This document shows, in pieces, positions 1 to 9,005 of a DNA stretch of 64,000 nucleotides. Under the pieces are notes generated by a model, which was not told the origin of the DNA, searched no databases, and worked only from the letters and a program-made list of their open reading frames with translations. The translations under genes and the position numbers were made by a program. This DNA is from Rhizobium sp. Q54 (GTDB lineage: Bacteria > Pseudomonadota > Alphaproteobacteria > Rhizobiales > Xanthobacteraceae). The stretch is from positions 62,001 through 126,000 of the forward strand of contig CAMDSH010000006.1 of assembly GCA_945907045.1 (NCBI GenBank), given 5' to 3'. Position 1 is the first letter of the stretch. The number at the start of each line of letters is the position of its first letter.

Positions 1-513
1 AGTGTGCTCGTTCTCGTGAGCGCGGCGGCGCCGGCGTGGGCGCAGACCGGCTTCGACCGGCGCGGCGGCGATTACACCAGCTTCCAAATTCGCAATGGCG
101 ATCCCGCCGAATGCGCGGGGCGCTGCGAGCGTGATGCGCGCTGCCGGGCCTGGAGCTTTTCCTATCCGCGCACAGCCAGCACGCTGGCGACCTGCTGGCT
201 GAAGAACCAGGTCCCCAGCCGGGCGGAAGACAAATGCTGCGTGTCGGGCGTGCGCGGGGCCGGCGTGATCGAGCCGCGCAAGGGGCCGTCGGAATTTTCC
301 ATCGACCGTTTCGGCGGCGATTATCGCAGCTTCGAACTCACTGCCGATCCGGAAGGCGCACTTTGCAAAACCGCTTGCGAGGGCGAGAGCCGCTGCCGCG
401 CATGGACCTACACGCGGCCGGGATATTTTGGGCCGAACGCGCGCTGCTATCTCAAGGACAGGATCAAGCCGCCGCGCACGAAGCCGTGCTGCATTTCGGG
501 TGTTGTACGCTAG
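1..513 (+). CDS. PAN-like repeat secreted protein, 5' end cut by window edge
   Basis: The reading frame is open to base 1, so the true start probably lies upstream; a GTG at 4 is the first possible start seen. The visible N-terminus (VLVLVSAAAPAWAQ) looks like the end of a signal peptide with an AWA-Q cleavage site. Two tandem units follow, each opening with a (F)DR-x-GGDY-x-SF motif (about bases 52 and 301) and each holding about six Cys, including a terminal CC-(V/I)-SGV. This is the pattern of PAN/apple-like domains, which bind proteins or carbohydrates outside the cytoplasm. The ligand cannot be predicted. The 3' end converges on tldD with a 6-bp gap. Confidence 0.75.
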   Translation, partial: SVLVLVSAAAPAWAQTGFDRRGGDYTSFQIRNGDPAECAGRCERDARCRAWSFSYPRTASTLATCWLKNQVPSRAEDKCCVSGVRGAGVIEPRKGPSEFSIDRFGGDYRSFELTADPEGALCKTACEGESRCRAWTYTRPGYFGPNARCYLKDRIKPPRTKPCCISGVVR

Positions 514-519
514 CTATTT

Positions 520-1941
520 CTAACCAGTGCCACCAACCGTAATGCGGTCCATCCGCAAACTCGGCTGCCCGACACCGACCGGCACTCCCTGGCCGTTCTT
601 GCCGCAGGTGCCGATGCCGGGATCGAGCGCGAAGTCGTTGCCGATCATCGAGATGCGATGCAGGTCGGTCGGGCCGTTGCCGATCAGCATGGCGCCCTTC
701 ACCGGCGCGGTGACTTTGCCGTTCTCGATCTTGTAGGCCTCGGTGCATTGGAAGACATATTTTCCCGATGTGATGTCGACTTGCCCACCGCCGAAATTCA
801 CCGCGTAGAGGCCGTTCTTCACAGAGGCGAGAATTTCCTTCGGGTCGTGCTGGCCCGCGAGCATGTAGGTGTTGGTCATGCGCGGCATCGGCACATGCGC
901 GTGAGATTCGCGCCGTCCGTTGCCGGTCGGCTTCATGCCCATCAGCCGTGCATTCTGCCGGTCCTGCATGTAGCCGACGAGAATGCCGTCCTCGATCAGC
1001 ACAGTGCGGTTGGTCGGCGTGCCTTCGTCGTCGATGGAGAGCGATCCGCGCCGCGAGGCAATCGTGCCGTCATCGACGACGGTGACGCCTTTCGAGGCCA
1101 CGCGCTGGCCCATCAGCCCCGCGAACGCCGAGGTCTTCTTGCGGTTGAAGTCGCCTTCGAGGCCATGACCCACAGCCTCGTGCAGCATGACGCCGGGCCA
1201 GCCGGAGCCGAGCACCACATCCATTTCACCGGCGGGAGCAGGAACAGCTTCGAGATTGACCAGCGCCTGACGCACGGCTTCGTCCACCGCGCCTTGCCAT
1301 GAGCCGGTCTCGATGAAGCGCGCGTAGCCTTCGCGCCCGCCGAAACCATGCCCGCCGGATTCCTGCCGGTCGCCTTCGCCCGCGACGACCGAAACATTCA
1401 GCCGCACCAGCGGGCGCACGTCGCGATAGGTCTGTCCGTCCGCGCGTAAGATTTCCACCACCTGCCAGGTGGCGGCGATGCTGGCCGATACTTGCCGCAC
1501 GCGCGGATCTTTCGCGCGCGCATAGGCATCGAGTTGTTCCAGCAGCTTCACTTTCGCCTCGAAAGCCGGCTCACCGAGTGGATTGTCGTCGCTGTAAAGC
1601 TTGCGGTTGGTACGGCCGGGCGCTTCGGCGTAATTGCCTTTGTAGCCGCCCTTCACCGCGCGCACCGCGTCGGCCGCGCGCGCCAGCGCGTCTTCCGACA
1701 GATCGGACGCATGCGCGTAGCCAACCGCTTCGTCCTTCACCGCGCGCAGGCCGAAACCTTGCGCGGTATCGTAGGTCGCCTGCTTGAGCCGGCCGTTGTC
1801 GAACACCAGCACTTCGGCCTGGCGGTATTCCAGAAAAAGTTCCCCGTCGTCGGCGCCTTCCAGCCCGCGGCCGAGATGATGCGCGACCTTGGTGCGGTCG
1901 AGCCCGGCGCGGTCGATCAGCGATGCAGTGGAAAGGTCCAT
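520..1941 (-). CDS. tldD: TldD metalloprotease subunit
   Basis: TldD of the TldD/TldE (PmbA) zinc protease pair (peptidase family U62), which in Escherichia coli processes peptides such as microcin B17 and degrades unstructured peptides. The product is about 473 residues, normal for the family, with the metal motif HEAVGHGLEGD near residue 253. The ATG at 1941 is chosen over an upstream TTG at 2007 because a GGAG lies about 8 bases before it and the protein then starts at MDLSTASLIDRAGLD. The tldE/pmbA partner is not in the window. TldD close to the cox operon is common in this order; here several genes lie between them. Confidence 0.93.
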   Translation of the reverse strand: MDLSTASLIDRAGLDRTKVAHHLGRGLEGADDGELFLEYRQAEVLVFDNGRLKQATYDTAQGFGLRAVKDEAVGYAHASDLSEDALARAADAVRAVKGGYKGNYAEAPGRTNRKLYSDDNPLGEPAFEAKVKLLEQLDAYARAKDPRVRQVSASIAATWQVVEILRADGQTYRDVRPLVRLNVSVVAGEGDRQESGGHGFGGREGYARFIETGSWQGAVDEAVRQALVNLEAVPAPAGEMDVVLGSGWPGVMLHEAVGHGLEGDFNRKKTSAFAGLMGQRVASKGVTVVDDGTIASRRGSLSIDDEGTPTNRTVLIEDGILVGYMQDRQNARLMGMKPTGNGRRESHAHVPMPRMTNTYMLAGQHDPKEILASVKNGLYAVNFGGGQVDITSGKYVFQCTEAYKIENGKVTAPVKGAMLIGNGPTDLHRISMIGNDFALDPGIGTCGKNGQGVPVGVGQPSLRMDRITVGGTG

Positions 1942-2007
1942 GGGTCTGTGCTCCGGAATGGCTTCCCAGCAAAGATAGGGTGCCGCGGGCGATTCCGCGA
2001 GCGCCAA

Positions 2008-2727
2008 TCAGTCGTGCGTGAAACTCACCTCGACCTCGCCAATCGGGTCGAGCACATGGGCAAGGCCGGTTTCGTCCGGCTCCAGCATCAGCGGCGGCGT
2101 GATCGAGCCGGTAATGATGACGTCTCCGGCGCGCAGGCGCTCGCCGCATGCGTCGAGGATGCTGGCGACGTGGCCGACGATATCGACCAGTTTGCCGGTC
2201 AGCGCCTCCGGATCGGTGGTGCTTGCGGCTTCCGCGCCGCGCCGGATCAGGCGGGAGGTGAGCCCGTCCACGCCCGCGCCGGCGCGCGTGTTGCCGCACA
2301 GCACGACATGCCGTGCATAAAGATCGCCAGTCAGCACCACGCCGATATTTTCCGGCGTCGGGGGAGGTTCGAAATCGGCAAGCTCGATGGCGGGGAGAAT
2401 TTCCTTGATCGCCGCGATCACCGTATCGCGCTCGGCCTTGCCGGGCAGGTCGCGCGCCATGCGAACGCAAATCTCGATTTCGGCGACCGGCTTGGTCCAG
2501 CCCGCGAACGACACCGTGCTGCCGGACAGCAGCAGCCCGCGCTGCATCAGGAAGCCGACCATCGGCCCGGCGTTGCCGAGTTTTTGCATGATCGCGGGAG
2601 CGCCGAGGCCGACCTTCCAGCCCAACGGTTTTTCGCCGGCGGCGATGCGTTCGCGCCGCTTCGCGAGCTGCGCCATCATTCCGTTTTTGATCAGCGGGTT
2701 TTCGAGATCGGTCAGCGCGAAGGTCAC
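2008..2727 (-). CDS. 2-keto-4-pentenoate hydratase / FAH-superfamily protein
   Basis: About 239 residues of the MhpD/HpaH branch of the fumarylacetoacetate hydrolase superfamily, which hydrate or decarboxylate 2-oxo-alkenoates in meta-cleavage catabolism using a divalent metal. Family features seen: GWKVGLGAP near the N-terminus, the acidic metal-ligand segment AEIEICVRMARDL, then PAIELADF, and a C-terminal GDVIITGSITPP. The GTG at 2727 follows a GGAGAG at good spacing and is preferred to the ATG at 2772. The gene ends just upstream of tldD in the same direction. No ring-cleavage genes are nearby, so the substrate is unknown. Confidence 0.82.
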   Translation of the reverse strand: MTFALTDLENPLIKNGMMAQLAKRRERIAAGEKPLGWKVGLGAPAIMQKLGNAGPMVGFLMQRGLLLSGSTVSFAGWTKPVAEIEICVRMARDLPGKAERDTVIAAIKEILPAIELADFEPPPTPENIGVVLTGDLYARHVVLCGNTRAGAGVDGLTSRLIRRGAEAASTTDPEALTGKLVDIVGHVASILDACGERLRAGDVIITGSITPPLMLEPDETGLAHVLDPIGEVEVSFTHD

Positions 2728-2904
2728 GTTTGCCTCTCCGGGAAAATCAGCACCGCGGCAATAATAGCGCACCGCGAAGCGTCTCGTTTATCGTTCTAAG
2801 CCGGCGGTGGATGGTTGCGCCGATGTCCTTGCCGGTTCAATTCAGCGGTGTCATGCTTGAAGCGTAATCTGCGATGTCGGGCGTGGTGCTTTATCTTTGG
2901 GGGC

Positions 2905-4071
2905 ATGCGCGTGTCGTCCTTGTCATTATGTCGGCTCGGTGCGTTTGTCATTATCGCGTCGGCTGCTTTGGCCGCGACTTCCGACGCTTTGCTTGCCGCC
3001 GAAGCTGCCCCCTATGCCGACGCGAGCTGCCGGATTCCTTTCGAGACGCTGACGAATCCGAAAACCGGGGAATTCTTCCCGCCGGACGCTGCGCTCAACG
3101 AGAATATCAAACTCCCGCAACATTTGCGTCAGCGCTACATCGTCGCCGATTTGAATTCGTCGGACGAAAGCGGTTATTGCCGCGGCGTGCAGGAATATTT
3201 CTCGCCCGTGAGCGAATTAAGCGAGTTTCCGCGTTTGCGCGCAATCGCCGTCACACGCAACGTCGATATCGGGTTGTTGGCGAAGGAAAACCCCAAGTCG
3301 CTGCTGGAGTCTGCGGAAAATCCGGACGACGCAACGGCGCTCTCGCTGGAACTGGGGGATATGAAAAATTATGCCGAGCAGGTCGAGCGCTACAAGACCG
3401 ATCCGGTAAACAAACCGCCGGTCTTCAACGGCTATTGCGTGGGACAGACGTTGAATTTTTGCGAGCTCGTCGATGGGAAACCGAAGCTCGTCTATCGCTT
3501 CGTGACATCGTCGAGCCGGGCGCCGCCGCCGCTCAACCGCTATTACGCGCCGGTCAACATCATCAATTCACGCAGCTGGAGTTCGGATCGCCGCTATGGC
3601 GCTAGCGATGCTCTCCGGGACGCGCGGATGGGCGGCGGAAACGCCACGCAGGTACCTTTCCAGAACGGCGGCAATCCGATCGAGATGCCGAACTTTATGC
3701 ACTTCCTGCCGGCGGAGGGTTACACCGGCGAGCGGGCGAACGGCATCCATCAGATCGCGGGCGGCCTCGACTCCGGCGGCACGTTTGGGTCGCCGGTCAG
3801 TCTGGGTTGCATCCGGCTCAACAAGTACCAGGCCAAGCTGGCGCGGTGGTGGACGCCGCGGCAGGCCAAGTTCTTCGTCTACTTCGAGCCTAATCGCTAC
3901 CGGCACTTCGGCGACAAGGTGACCAACAAGGCCAAGGGAGCGCCGAACCCGGCGCAGGATTCGTCGCGGATCGCCCATCGGGAGCAAAGCGTGGACGAGA
4001 TCGTCGCGCGGCGCGCACGCCGCTCCCCGTCATCGGCACTTCTGCGTTGGCCGTGGTCGCCCGCGAATTGA
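2905..4071 (+). CDS. secreted L,D-transpeptidase (YkuD)-like protein
   Basis: About 388 residues. An N-terminal signal peptide (MRVSSLSLCRLGAFVIIASAALAA) supports the ATG at 2905 over the longer frame from 2815. Near the C-terminus lies a YkuD-type active site: GIHQ with His about 282, then SPVSLGCIRL with Cys about 302, matching the His...S-x-G-C-x-R arrangement of enzymes that make 3-3 cross-links in peptidoglycan or attach proteins to it. The roughly 250 residues before it match nothing I recognise, and the YkuD core is not the usual HGT...S-H-G-C form, so this is a divergent member. The last 40 residues are basic and low complexity. It acts in the periplasm if exported. Confidence 0.68.
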   Translation: MRVSSLSLCRLGAFVIIASAALAATSDALLAAEAAPYADASCRIPFETLTNPKTGEFFPPDAALNENIKLPQHLRQRYIVADLNSSDESGYCRGVQEYFSPVSELSEFPRLRAIAVTRNVDIGLLAKENPKSLLESAENPDDATALSLELGDMKNYAEQVERYKTDPVNKPPVFNGYCVGQTLNFCELVDGKPKLVYRFVTSSSRAPPPLNRYYAPVNIINSRSWSSDRRYGASDALRDARMGGGNATQVPFQNGGNPIEMPNFMHFLPAEGYTGERANGIHQIAGGLDSGGTFGSPVSLGCIRLNKYQAKLARWWTPRQAKFFVYFEPNRYRHFGDKVTNKAKGAPNPAQDSSRIAHREQSVDEIVARRARRSPSSALLRWPWSPAN

Positions 4072-4119
4072 ATGTAGCCTTGCGCGTGTTGCCGTGCCGT
4101 GCCGTCCGCTAGGCGGCGG

Positions 4120-4608
4120 TCACTTGTGGCTCTCAGGGTGTATTTCGTAACCCGAAGCCTCGATCGAGCCCGCGCCCATCCAGCCCCACACCAGCACGAC
4201 ATCTTCCTGCGAGGTGTTGTTGAAACCGTGCCAGCAGCCGCGCGGCGAATAGATCACGTCGCCTTCGCCGGAAGGCTTCTCGCCGGTATCGGTGTAGATC
4301 GTGCCGCGGCCTTTGATGACTATGAAAAATTCATCGCAGTTGTGATGCCGGTGATTTTCATGGCGCGCACCGGGCTTGAGCACGGTCCAGCCGACGACGT
4401 GGTCGGCGCCGGCGGATTTCTTGTCGATCAAAAACTGCACCTGCATGTCGACCCAGCCGTCGTCTCGCTTGAGTCCCTCGACCTTCGGCACGTCGCGCAA
4501 ATTGGTGCGGTACATCGACACTGATTTCGGCGCCTCGTTGATTTTGGCGGCGGCGCCTTTCACGGCTTTCGCCAGCGCGGCGCCGATCTTTTCGGCGGTT
4601 GATGTCAT
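4120..4608 (-). CDS. cupin-domain protein
   Basis: A 162-residue single-domain cupin. Motif 1 is visible as HENHRHHNCDEFFIVIKGRG (His-rich metal site) and motif 2 around GDVIYSPRGCWHGF, so a metal-binding beta-barrel is expected. Members range from isomerases and dioxygenases to sensors; the substrate cannot be deduced. Its start overlaps the stop of the upstream dehydrogenase by 4 bases (ATGA), so the two are almost certainly co-translated and probably act in one small-molecule pathway. Confidence 0.8.
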   Translation of the reverse strand: MTSTAEKIGAALAKAVKGAAAKINEAPKSVSMYRTNLRDVPKVEGLKRDDGWVDMQVQFLIDKKSAGADHVVGWTVLKPGARHENHRHHNCDEFFIVIKGRGTIYTDTGEKPSGEGDVIYSPRGCWHGFNNTSQEDVVLVWGWMGAGSIEASGYEIHPESHK

Positions 4609-5486
4609 GATTGTCCTCCCAGCCGGCGATAGACTTCATGCGCCGCGACGAAATCCTTGTGATCGATCCCCAGCCCGCGGCAGGCGTTCATCATTTCGTT
4701 GGCGGCGGCGGCGAGCGGCACCGGGCTGCCCTGCTTGCGGCCAAGATCGAGCGCCAGCAGCATGTCCTTCTGTTGCAGCGTCACGTCGGCGAGCGGCACC
4801 TTCGGCATCTTGCCCTCAAGGATGAACGGCCCGCGATAGCCGAGCACCGGCGATGCCGCGACGCTCTTGAGTACCGCATCGACAGCGGTCTCGCGCGAAA
4901 CGCCGCCTTTTTCCGCCAGCGCGATGGCTTCGCCGAATGCGATCACCTCCACCATGAGGAGCAGATTGACCGCGATTTTCATCTGGCAGGCAAGGCCGTT
5001 GGCCCCGATGTGCGTCACCTTCGGACCGATGGCGAGCAGCACCGGCTTGGCGCGTTCAAAGGCAGCAGCGTCGCCGCCGACCATCACCGAGGCGTTGCCT
5101 TGCACCACCGTCACGGGACTTCCCGATATCGGCGCATCGAGCATGATCGCACCGGCTTTTGTAAATTCAGCGGCGACCGCGCGGCTGGCGTCGGGATCGA
5201 TCGTGCTCATGTCGATGTAGATGCCGCCTTTTCGCAAACCAGCGAGAATGCTTTGCTCGCCGAGCGCGACCGCCTTCACCGCGTTCGAGTCGGTGACGAT
5301 GGAAAAAACGATGTCGGATTTTTCGGCAACCTGACGCGGCGTATCCGCCCAGCGCATCCCGGCCTTGATGAGCGGCTCGGCTTTGTCGCGCGAACGATTC
5401 CAGCCGGTGACGGAATGTCCCGCAGCAATAAGGCGCGGGACGATCAATTGCCCCATCGCGCCGAGACCGACAAAACCCAATTCCAC
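4605..5486 (-). CDS. NAD(P)-dependent beta-hydroxyacid dehydrogenase (3-hydroxyisobutyrate dehydrogenase family)
   Basis: About 293 residues of the beta-hydroxyacid dehydrogenase family (HIBADH, tartronate semialdehyde reductase, GLYR). The N-terminal Rossmann motif is GFVGLGAMG, the substrate signature region reads DAPISGSPVTVVQGNASVMVGG, and the catalytic Lys lies in LACQMKIAVNLL. A GTG start at 5486 is preceded by GGGAGG with 5-base spacing, better than the ATG at 5504. It is the first gene of a two-gene operon with the cupin. Substrate unassigned; a branched or hydroxylated C3-C4 acid is the family expectation. Confidence 0.88.
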   Translation of the reverse strand: MELGFVGLGAMGQLIVPRLIAAGHSVTGWNRSRDKAEPLIKAGMRWADTPRQVAEKSDIVFSIVTDSNAVKAVALGEQSILAGLRKGGIYIDMSTIDPDASRAVAAEFTKAGAIMLDAPISGSPVTVVQGNASVMVGGDAAAFERAKPVLLAIGPKVTHIGANGLACQMKIAVNLLLMVEVIAFGEAIALAEKGGVSRETAVDAVLKSVAASPVLGYRGPFILEGKMPKVPLADVTLQQKDMLLALDLGRKQGSPVPLAAAANEMMNACRGLGIDHKDFVAAHEVYRRLGGQS

Positions 5487-5534
5487 GCAATCCTCCCGCA
5501 ACAACCCGCGCGGAAGTTACCACGCGTGCTGGAA

Positions 5535-6053
5535 TTACGGCAGCTTGTCGTAGCCTTCGCCGAAGCCCTTCAGGCTCATGGGAAAGCCTATGCCTTCCTC
5601 CGGCGTCTGGAAGATGATGAAGGTTGCGGTCTGCCCCGTGCGCAATTGTTTGATCAGCGTGTCGTCCATGATGACTTCGGCGATGCAGCCGTTGGGCAGG
5701 CAGCGCACAAAGCCAGCGCGGCCCACATCCGTCTGGTCGATCTTCAGACCCAAGCCTGAGGGCAGCAGCACGCCGAGCGGCGCGACCACGCGCATCAGCC
5801 GGCTTTTCTGGTCGGCGGTTTTAAGAACGATCACGGTCAGGCCGACATTGGCCCGGTCCTCGGCGGTGACGCTCTGGATCAGCGCGCATTGCTCGCCCTG
5901 GGAGCCAGGCGGCGTGTCGCAGCGGATCTGCCATTCCTGATGCACGGAGCGGACGGCGCCCTGGGCGAGGGCGTTGCCGGCGCTGCCTGACAGGGCGGCG
6001 AGCGCGAGCATGAAAGCCGCGGCAACCGGGCGAAGCGCTCGTCCAAGGTTCAT
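5535..6053 (-). CDS. invasion-associated locus B (IalB) family secreted protein
   Basis: About 172 residues with a signal peptide (MNLGRALRPVAAAFMLALAALSGSAGNALAQ) and a mature domain typical of the IalB family: a conserved EWQIRCDTPPG opening, paired Cys (IRCDTPP / EQCALIQ and RCLPNGC), and the LRTGQTATFIIFQTPEEGIGF region. IalB was named from Bartonella erythrocyte invasion, but homologues are widespread in free-living Hyphomicrobiales, where the role is unclear; export to periplasm or surface is expected. An ATG at 6083 would add ten residues; neither start has a strong ribosome-binding site. Divergent from coxB, a common alphaproteobacterial arrangement. Confidence 0.82.
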   Translation of the reverse strand: MNLGRALRPVAAAFMLALAALSGSAGNALAQGAVRSVHQEWQIRCDTPPGSQGEQCALIQSVTAEDRANVGLTVIVLKTADQKSRLMRVVAPLGVLLPSGLGLKIDQTDVGRAGFVRCLPNGCIAEVIMDDTLIKQLRTGQTATFIIFQTPEEGIGFPMSLKGFGEGYDKLP

Positions 6054-6480
6054 TTGACTAAATTCTTGGCTGAAAGTGCCCATCGAATGGCCCCGAATCG
6101 CACCTTGCCCCGGTCTTGTCAGGCCCGTCTGGGTATATGGCGGGGCCGTCATGTCAAGCAAGCATGCGGCAGGCCCCAGCAGGACAAGACCATTGTGGCG
6201 GCGTGGTGATGCAGGCCCGCCGCTACGAGCTTTTGGAGGCCTCCGGTAGCTGTGAAAAATAAGCCGTTTGTCGCATGCGACATATAACAAGGCGCATTGC
6301 GGCAGGCCCGGAATTGTGGTTTGAGAGACCGGGATTTTCCCCCGTCCCGCCGCACGTTCACGCAACGAGTCACGCCCGTGACCCACCCGTGCACAAGCGG
6401 GCAGCGCCGTACATCAGCCTCGCGGTGTGTGGTGCGTTGGGGCCGACGCGGCCGAATTTCGTCGAAGGAGCAAACCGACG
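6054..6480. promoter_or_regulatory. divergent ialB-like/coxB intergenic region
   Basis: About 430 bases with no convincing gene between the divergent IalB-family gene and coxB; the open frames here lack family similarity and good starts. Its one clear element is a 14-base perfect palindrome at 6269-6282, annotated separately and abutted by a -10-like TATAAC at 6283-6288. A good ribosome-binding site (GAAGGAG) lies just before coxB at 6481. Promoters for both directions must lie here, but I cannot place them with confidence. Confidence 0.5.
6269..6282. repeat. 14-bp perfect palindrome in coxB upstream region
   Basis: TGTCGCATGCGACA is a perfect dyad lying roughly 200 bases from both the IalB-family start and the coxB start. 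It looks like an operator for a dimeric regulator; which one is not known. A TATAAC directly follows. Confidence 0.6.
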
Positions 6481-7320
6481 ATGCTGTTGCTCAAGCGGTT
6501 GATCGCTTTCATGGCTGCGAGTGCAGCCGTACTCGCCACCGGTGGAATTGCGCTAGCCGGTCTCGGCCAGCCATCGCCATGGCAGATGAATTTGCAGCAG
6601 GCGGGTTCGCCCGTGATGGAAGAGATCATCTGGTTTCATAACCTGCTGATCTATCTCATCGTTGCCATTTCGGTTTTCGTTCTCATCCTGTTGGCCATCG
6701 TCGCGGTGAAGTTCAACGCGCGCGCCAATCCGGTGCCGTCTAAGACGACCCACAACACCCTGATCGAAGTGATCTGGACCGTGGTCCCCGTCGTCATCCT
6801 GGTGACGATCGCGGTGCCCTCCTTCCGCCTGCTGTTCCACCAGCTCAACATGCCGAAGGCCGACGTCACCGTGAAGGCGACCGGCAAGCAGTGGTACTGG
6901 AGCTACAGTTATCCGGACGCGAAATTCGAATTCGACTCGCTGATGCTGCAGGAGAAGGACCGCAAGCCCGACCAGCCGCGTCTTCTCGCGGTCGACAATG
7001 AAATGGTGGTGCCGGTGAACAAGGTGGTCCACATACTGACCACCGGCGCCGATGTGATCCACGCATTCGCGATCCCGTCGTTCGGCGTCAAGATCGACGC
7101 GATCCCCGGCCGCATCAACGAAACCTGGTTCAAGGCGACGCGCGAGGGAATGTATTACGGCCAGTGCTCGGAATTGTGCGGCAAGGACCATGCGTTCATG
7201 CCGATCGCGATCCGGGTGGTCGGCGATCGCGAATACGCAACATGGCTGGATCAGGCGAAGAAGAAATACGCGCAGGATAACGGCGCGCAACCGAACGTTC
7301 TGGCCGCGGCCGAAAAGTAA
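6481..7320 (+). CDS. coxB: cytochrome c oxidase subunit II
   Basis: Subunit II of the aa3-type cytochrome c oxidase, which takes electrons from cytochrome c through the CuA centre. 279 residues: signal-like N-terminus, two transmembrane helices (about 50-75 and 95-115), then a periplasmic cupredoxin domain. The CuA ligands are visible in CSELCGKDHAFM (Cys229, Cys233, His237, Met240), with the aromatic electron-entry patch at KQWYWSYSYPD. GAAGGAG before the ATG fixes the start. First gene of the oxidase operon. Confidence 0.98.
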   Translation: MLLLKRLIAFMAASAAVLATGGIALAGLGQPSPWQMNLQQAGSPVMEEIIWFHNLLIYLIVAISVFVLILLAIVAVKFNARANPVPSKTTHNTLIEVIWTVVPVVILVTIAVPSFRLLFHQLNMPKADVTVKATGKQWYWSYSYPDAKFEFDSLMLQEKDRKPDQPRLLAVDNEMVVPVNKVVHILTTGADVIHAFAIPSFGVKIDAIPGRINETWFKATREGMYYGQCSELCGKDHAFMPIAIRVVGDREYATWLDQAKKKYAQDNGAQPNVLAAAEK

Positions 7321-7374
7321 TTCGGGCGCGAACAGGCAGCGAGCGGGCGACAACACGGTCGAAGGAACGGGATT

Positions 7375-8985
7375 ATGGCGACGACGGCTCACGACGCTCA
7401 TCATGACGATCACGCGCACGCGAACCCGACTGGGTGGCGCCGCTTCGTCTATTCGACCAACCACAAGGACATCGGCACGATGTACCTGGTGACGGCGCTG
7501 GTCGCCGGCGTGATCGGCGCTTCGCTGTCGATCGGCATGCGGATGGAGTTGCAGTCGCCGGGCATCCAGATTTTCCACGAGCCGCACACTTTCAACGTGT
7601 TCACCACCGCGCACGGCCTGATCATGATCTTCTTCATGGTGATGCCGGCGATGATCGGCGGCTTCGGCAACTGGTTCGTGCCGATCATGATCGGTTCGCC
7701 CGACATGGCGTTCCCGCGCATGAACAACATTTCGTTCTGGCTGCTGCCCGCGTCCTTCACGCTGCTGATCATTTCAGCCTTTGTCGAAGGCGAACCGGGC
7801 TCGCCCGGCGTCGGCGCAGGCTGGACGATCTATGCGCCGCTCTCGAGCAGCGGCCATCCGGGACCGGCAGTCGACTTCGCGATCCTCTCGCTGCATCTTG
7901 CAGGCGCCTCGTCGATTCTCGGCGCGATCAACTTCATCACCACCATCTTCAATATGCGCGCGCCCGGCATGACGCTGCACAAGATGCCGCTGTTCGTGTG
8001 GTCGCAGCTCGTCACCGTGTTCCTACTGCTGCTTTCGATGCCGGTGCTCGCGGGCGCCATCACGATGCTGCTCACCGACCGCAATTTCGGCACCACGTTC
8101 TTCTCCGCCGAAGGCGGCGGCGATCCGGTGCTGTTCCAGCATCTGTTCTGGTTCTTCGGCCACCCGGAAGTTTACATCCTGATTCTGCCGGGCTTCGGCA
8201 TGGTCAGCCAGATCGTCGCGACCTTCTCGAAGAAGCCGGTGTTCGGCTATCTCGGCATGGCCTACGCGATGGTCTCCATCGGCGGCATCGGCTTCGTGGT
8301 GTGGGCGCATCATATGTACACGGTCGGCATGTCGACCGGCGCGCAGGCTTATTTCATCGCGGCCACCATGGTGATCGCGGTGCCGACCGGCGTGAAGATA
8401 TTCTCCTGGATCGCCACGATGTGGGGCGGGTCGATTGAATTCAAGACGCCGATGTTGTGGGCGATGGGATTCATCTTTCTGTTCACGGTCGGCGGCGTCA
8501 CCGGCGTCGTGCTCGCCAACGCGGGCGTCGACCGCGTGTTGCAGGACACTTATTACGTGGTGGCGCACTTCCACTACGTGCTCTCGCTCGGCGCCGTGTT
8601 CGCCATCTTCGGCGGCTGGTACTACTGGTTCCCGAAGATGAGCGGCTACATGTACAACGAGACCATCGGCAAGATTCACTTCTGGGTCACGTTCATCGGC
8701 GTCAACATCGTATTCTTCCCGCAGCACTTCCTCGGCCTCGCGGGCATGCCGCGCCGCTACGTCGATTATCCGGATGCGTTCGCCGGCTGGAATTTCGTCT
8801 CGTCCATGGGCTCGTATGTTTCGGGCTTCGGCGTGATCATCTTCTTCTACGGTCTGGCGGAAGCCTTCGCGAAGAAGCGTCCGGCGGGCGCCAATCCGTG
8901 GGGTCCCGGCGCAACCACGCTGGAATGGACGCTGTCCTCGCCGCCGCCGTTCCACCAGTTCGAGACCCTGCCGCGGATCAAGTAA
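7375..8985 (+). CDS. coxA: cytochrome c oxidase subunit I
   Basis: The 536-residue catalytic subunit carrying heme a, heme a3 and CuB; it reduces O2 and pumps protons across the inner membrane. Signature segments are present: [20 protein letters not shown] (heme a ligand region), [17 protein letters not shown] (CuB His cross-linked to Tyr), WAHHMYTVG (CuB His pair) and [13 protein letters not shown] (heme a3/heme a ligands). The His-rich N-terminus ([12 protein letters not shown]) is common in this group. A GAAGGAACG lies before the ATG. Second gene of the operon. Confidence 0.98.
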   Translation: MATTAHDAHHDDHAHANPTGWRRFVYSTNHKDIGTMYLVTALVAGVIGASLSIGMRMELQSPGIQIFHEPHTFNVFTTAHGLIMIFFMVMPAMIGGFGNWFVPIMIGSPDMAFPRMNNISFWLLPASFTLLIISAFVEGEPGSPGVGAGWTIYAPLSSSGHPGPAVDFAILSLHLAGASSILGAINFITTIFNMRAPGMTLHKMPLFVWSQLVTVFLLLLSMPVLAGAITMLLTDRNFGTTFFSAEGGGDPVLFQHLFWFFGHPEVYILILPGFGMVSQIVATFSKKPVFGYLGMAYAMVSIGGIGFVVWAHHMYTVGMSTGAQAYFIAATMVIAVPTGVKIFSWIATMWGGSIEFKTPMLWAMGFIFLFTVGGVTGVVLANAGVDRVLQDTYYVVAHFHYVLSLGAVFAIFGGWYYWFPKMSGYMYNETIGKIHFWVTFIGVNIVFFPQHFLGLAGMPRRYVDYPDAFAGWNFVSSMGSYVSGFGVIIFFYGLAEAFAKKRPAGANPWGPGATTLEWTLSSPPPFHQFETLPRIK

Positions 8986-9005
8986 GCCGCATTGAAGGGT
9001 AGATA

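Noticed and set aside
1492-2799. 435-codon plus-strand frame across tldD and the hydratase gene
   Set aside because: Antisense to two well-supported genes and without any recognisable domain.
6149-6394. 81-codon minus-strand frame in the ialB-like/coxB gap
   Set aside because: No ribosome-binding site, unusual composition and no likeness to any family; treated as non-coding.
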